Assembly (NCBI GenBank): GCA_041480065.1 | Contig: JBGOZF010000016.1 | Coordinates: forward strand, 1-64,000 | Direction of reading: 5' to 3' | DNA length: 64,000 bases | Source: Fen-999 sp041480065 | GTDB lineage: Bacteria > Pseudomonadota > Gammaproteobacteria > Burkholderiales > Rhodocyclaceae | Shown: positions 63,901-64,000 of the stretch, piece by piece | How positions within the stretch are numbered: the stretch's first letter is position 1 | Layout of the letters: each line of letters begins with the position of its first letter | The notes under the pieces: generated by a model | The model's input: only the letters and a program-made list of their open reading frames with translations | Database searches by the model: none | Told to the model about the DNA's origin: nothing | Translations under genes and position numbers: made by a program

Positions 63901-64000
63901 GCAGTTCGACCGCCAAGGACGCAAAGGACGCAAAGGAAGACAGTTGTTTTGGTTTCCGGAGGTCCTCGGCGTGAGATTGGTCCACGCCTTGGCTCAAGAT
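63901..64000. repeat. Dispersed inverted-repeat element, copy 4 (cut by window end)
   Basis: The left arm GACCGCCAAGGACGCAAAGG is followed by GACGCAAAGGAAGACAG. The interior matches copy 2 (TTTCCGGAGGTCCTCGGCGTG, ending GGCTCAAGAT). The right arm lies beyond the window. It begins 17 bases after the otsB stop, like copies 1 and 3 after their genes. Confidence 0.8.

Overview
This 64 kb window is a high-GC, densely packed chromosomal segment. Its gene content and order point to a betaproteobacterium, most likely of the Rhodocyclales type; this is inferred from gene neighbourhoods, since no rRNA marker is present. The strongest clues are the cysI-DUF934-cysH-cysD-cysN block, the ctaC-ctaD-ctaG-ctaE cluster with an opposed DUF2909 gene and SURF1, the PP0621-pilS-pilR-ampD string, a lysine/alanine-rich histone H1-like protein, and a GTP-type PEP carboxykinase. 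No tRNA, rRNA, CRISPR array, prophage or complete insertion sequence was seen.

Layout. 1-3.1 kb: an S4-domain protein, a visibly AT-richer islet with an unrecognised gene and a signal-peptide fragment, an aldo/keto reductase, a decayed DUF302 fragment and a DJ-1/PfpI protein. 3.1-10.2 kb: assimilatory sulfate reduction (TauE-like exporter, cysI, DUF934, cysH, cysD, cysN) divergent from cysB. 10.2-17.3 kb: dispersed repeats, a degenerate HD-GYP protein, a DUF342/FapA-like protein, a soluble chemoreceptor with a zinc-binding CZB domain, and a TonB-dependent receptor. 17.4-20.6 kb: a gltIJKL acidic amino acid ABC transporter. 20.7-31.4 kb: a small exported protein, a TPR/Sel1 lipoprotein and a giant cyclic beta-1,2-glucan synthase (ndvB, 2868 aa). 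31.6-37.8 kb: the aa3-type cytochrome c oxidase cluster. 38-45.6 kb: aspA, an ATM1-like ABC exporter, a thioesterase, PP0621, pilSR and ampD. 45.6-50 kb: an unexplained leader region, the histone-like gene, an aminotransferase and pckG. 50-54.6 kb: maeB, a patatin-like protein and a penicillin-binding peptidase. 54.6-60.8 kb: an IclR regulator and a lactate-utilisation locus (lutA, lutB, a 2-hydroxyacid dehydrogenase, a diguanylate cyclase, lutC). 60.9-64 kb: trehalose synthesis (otsA, otsB), with otsA fused to a membrane sensor-like module.

How the genes fit together. Sulfate is activated by CysDN, reduced as APS by a [4Fe-4S] CysH, and then reduced to sulfide by CysI, under CysB control. 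Carbon flow around C4 acids and PEP is served by maeB, pckG, aspA, the glt transporter and the lactate/hydroxyacid locus. Cyclic glucan and trehalose are both compatible with osmotic adaptation. The items most worth a second look are the sensor-fused OtsA, the family of intergenic inverted-repeat elements placed just after stop codons (about 10.2, 10.5, 57.6 and 63.9 kb), the strong promoter with a structured but unassigned transcript at 45.6-46.1 kb, the terminator abutting the aminotransferase ribosome-binding site, and the inactive-looking HD-GYP protein next to a FapA-like protein.
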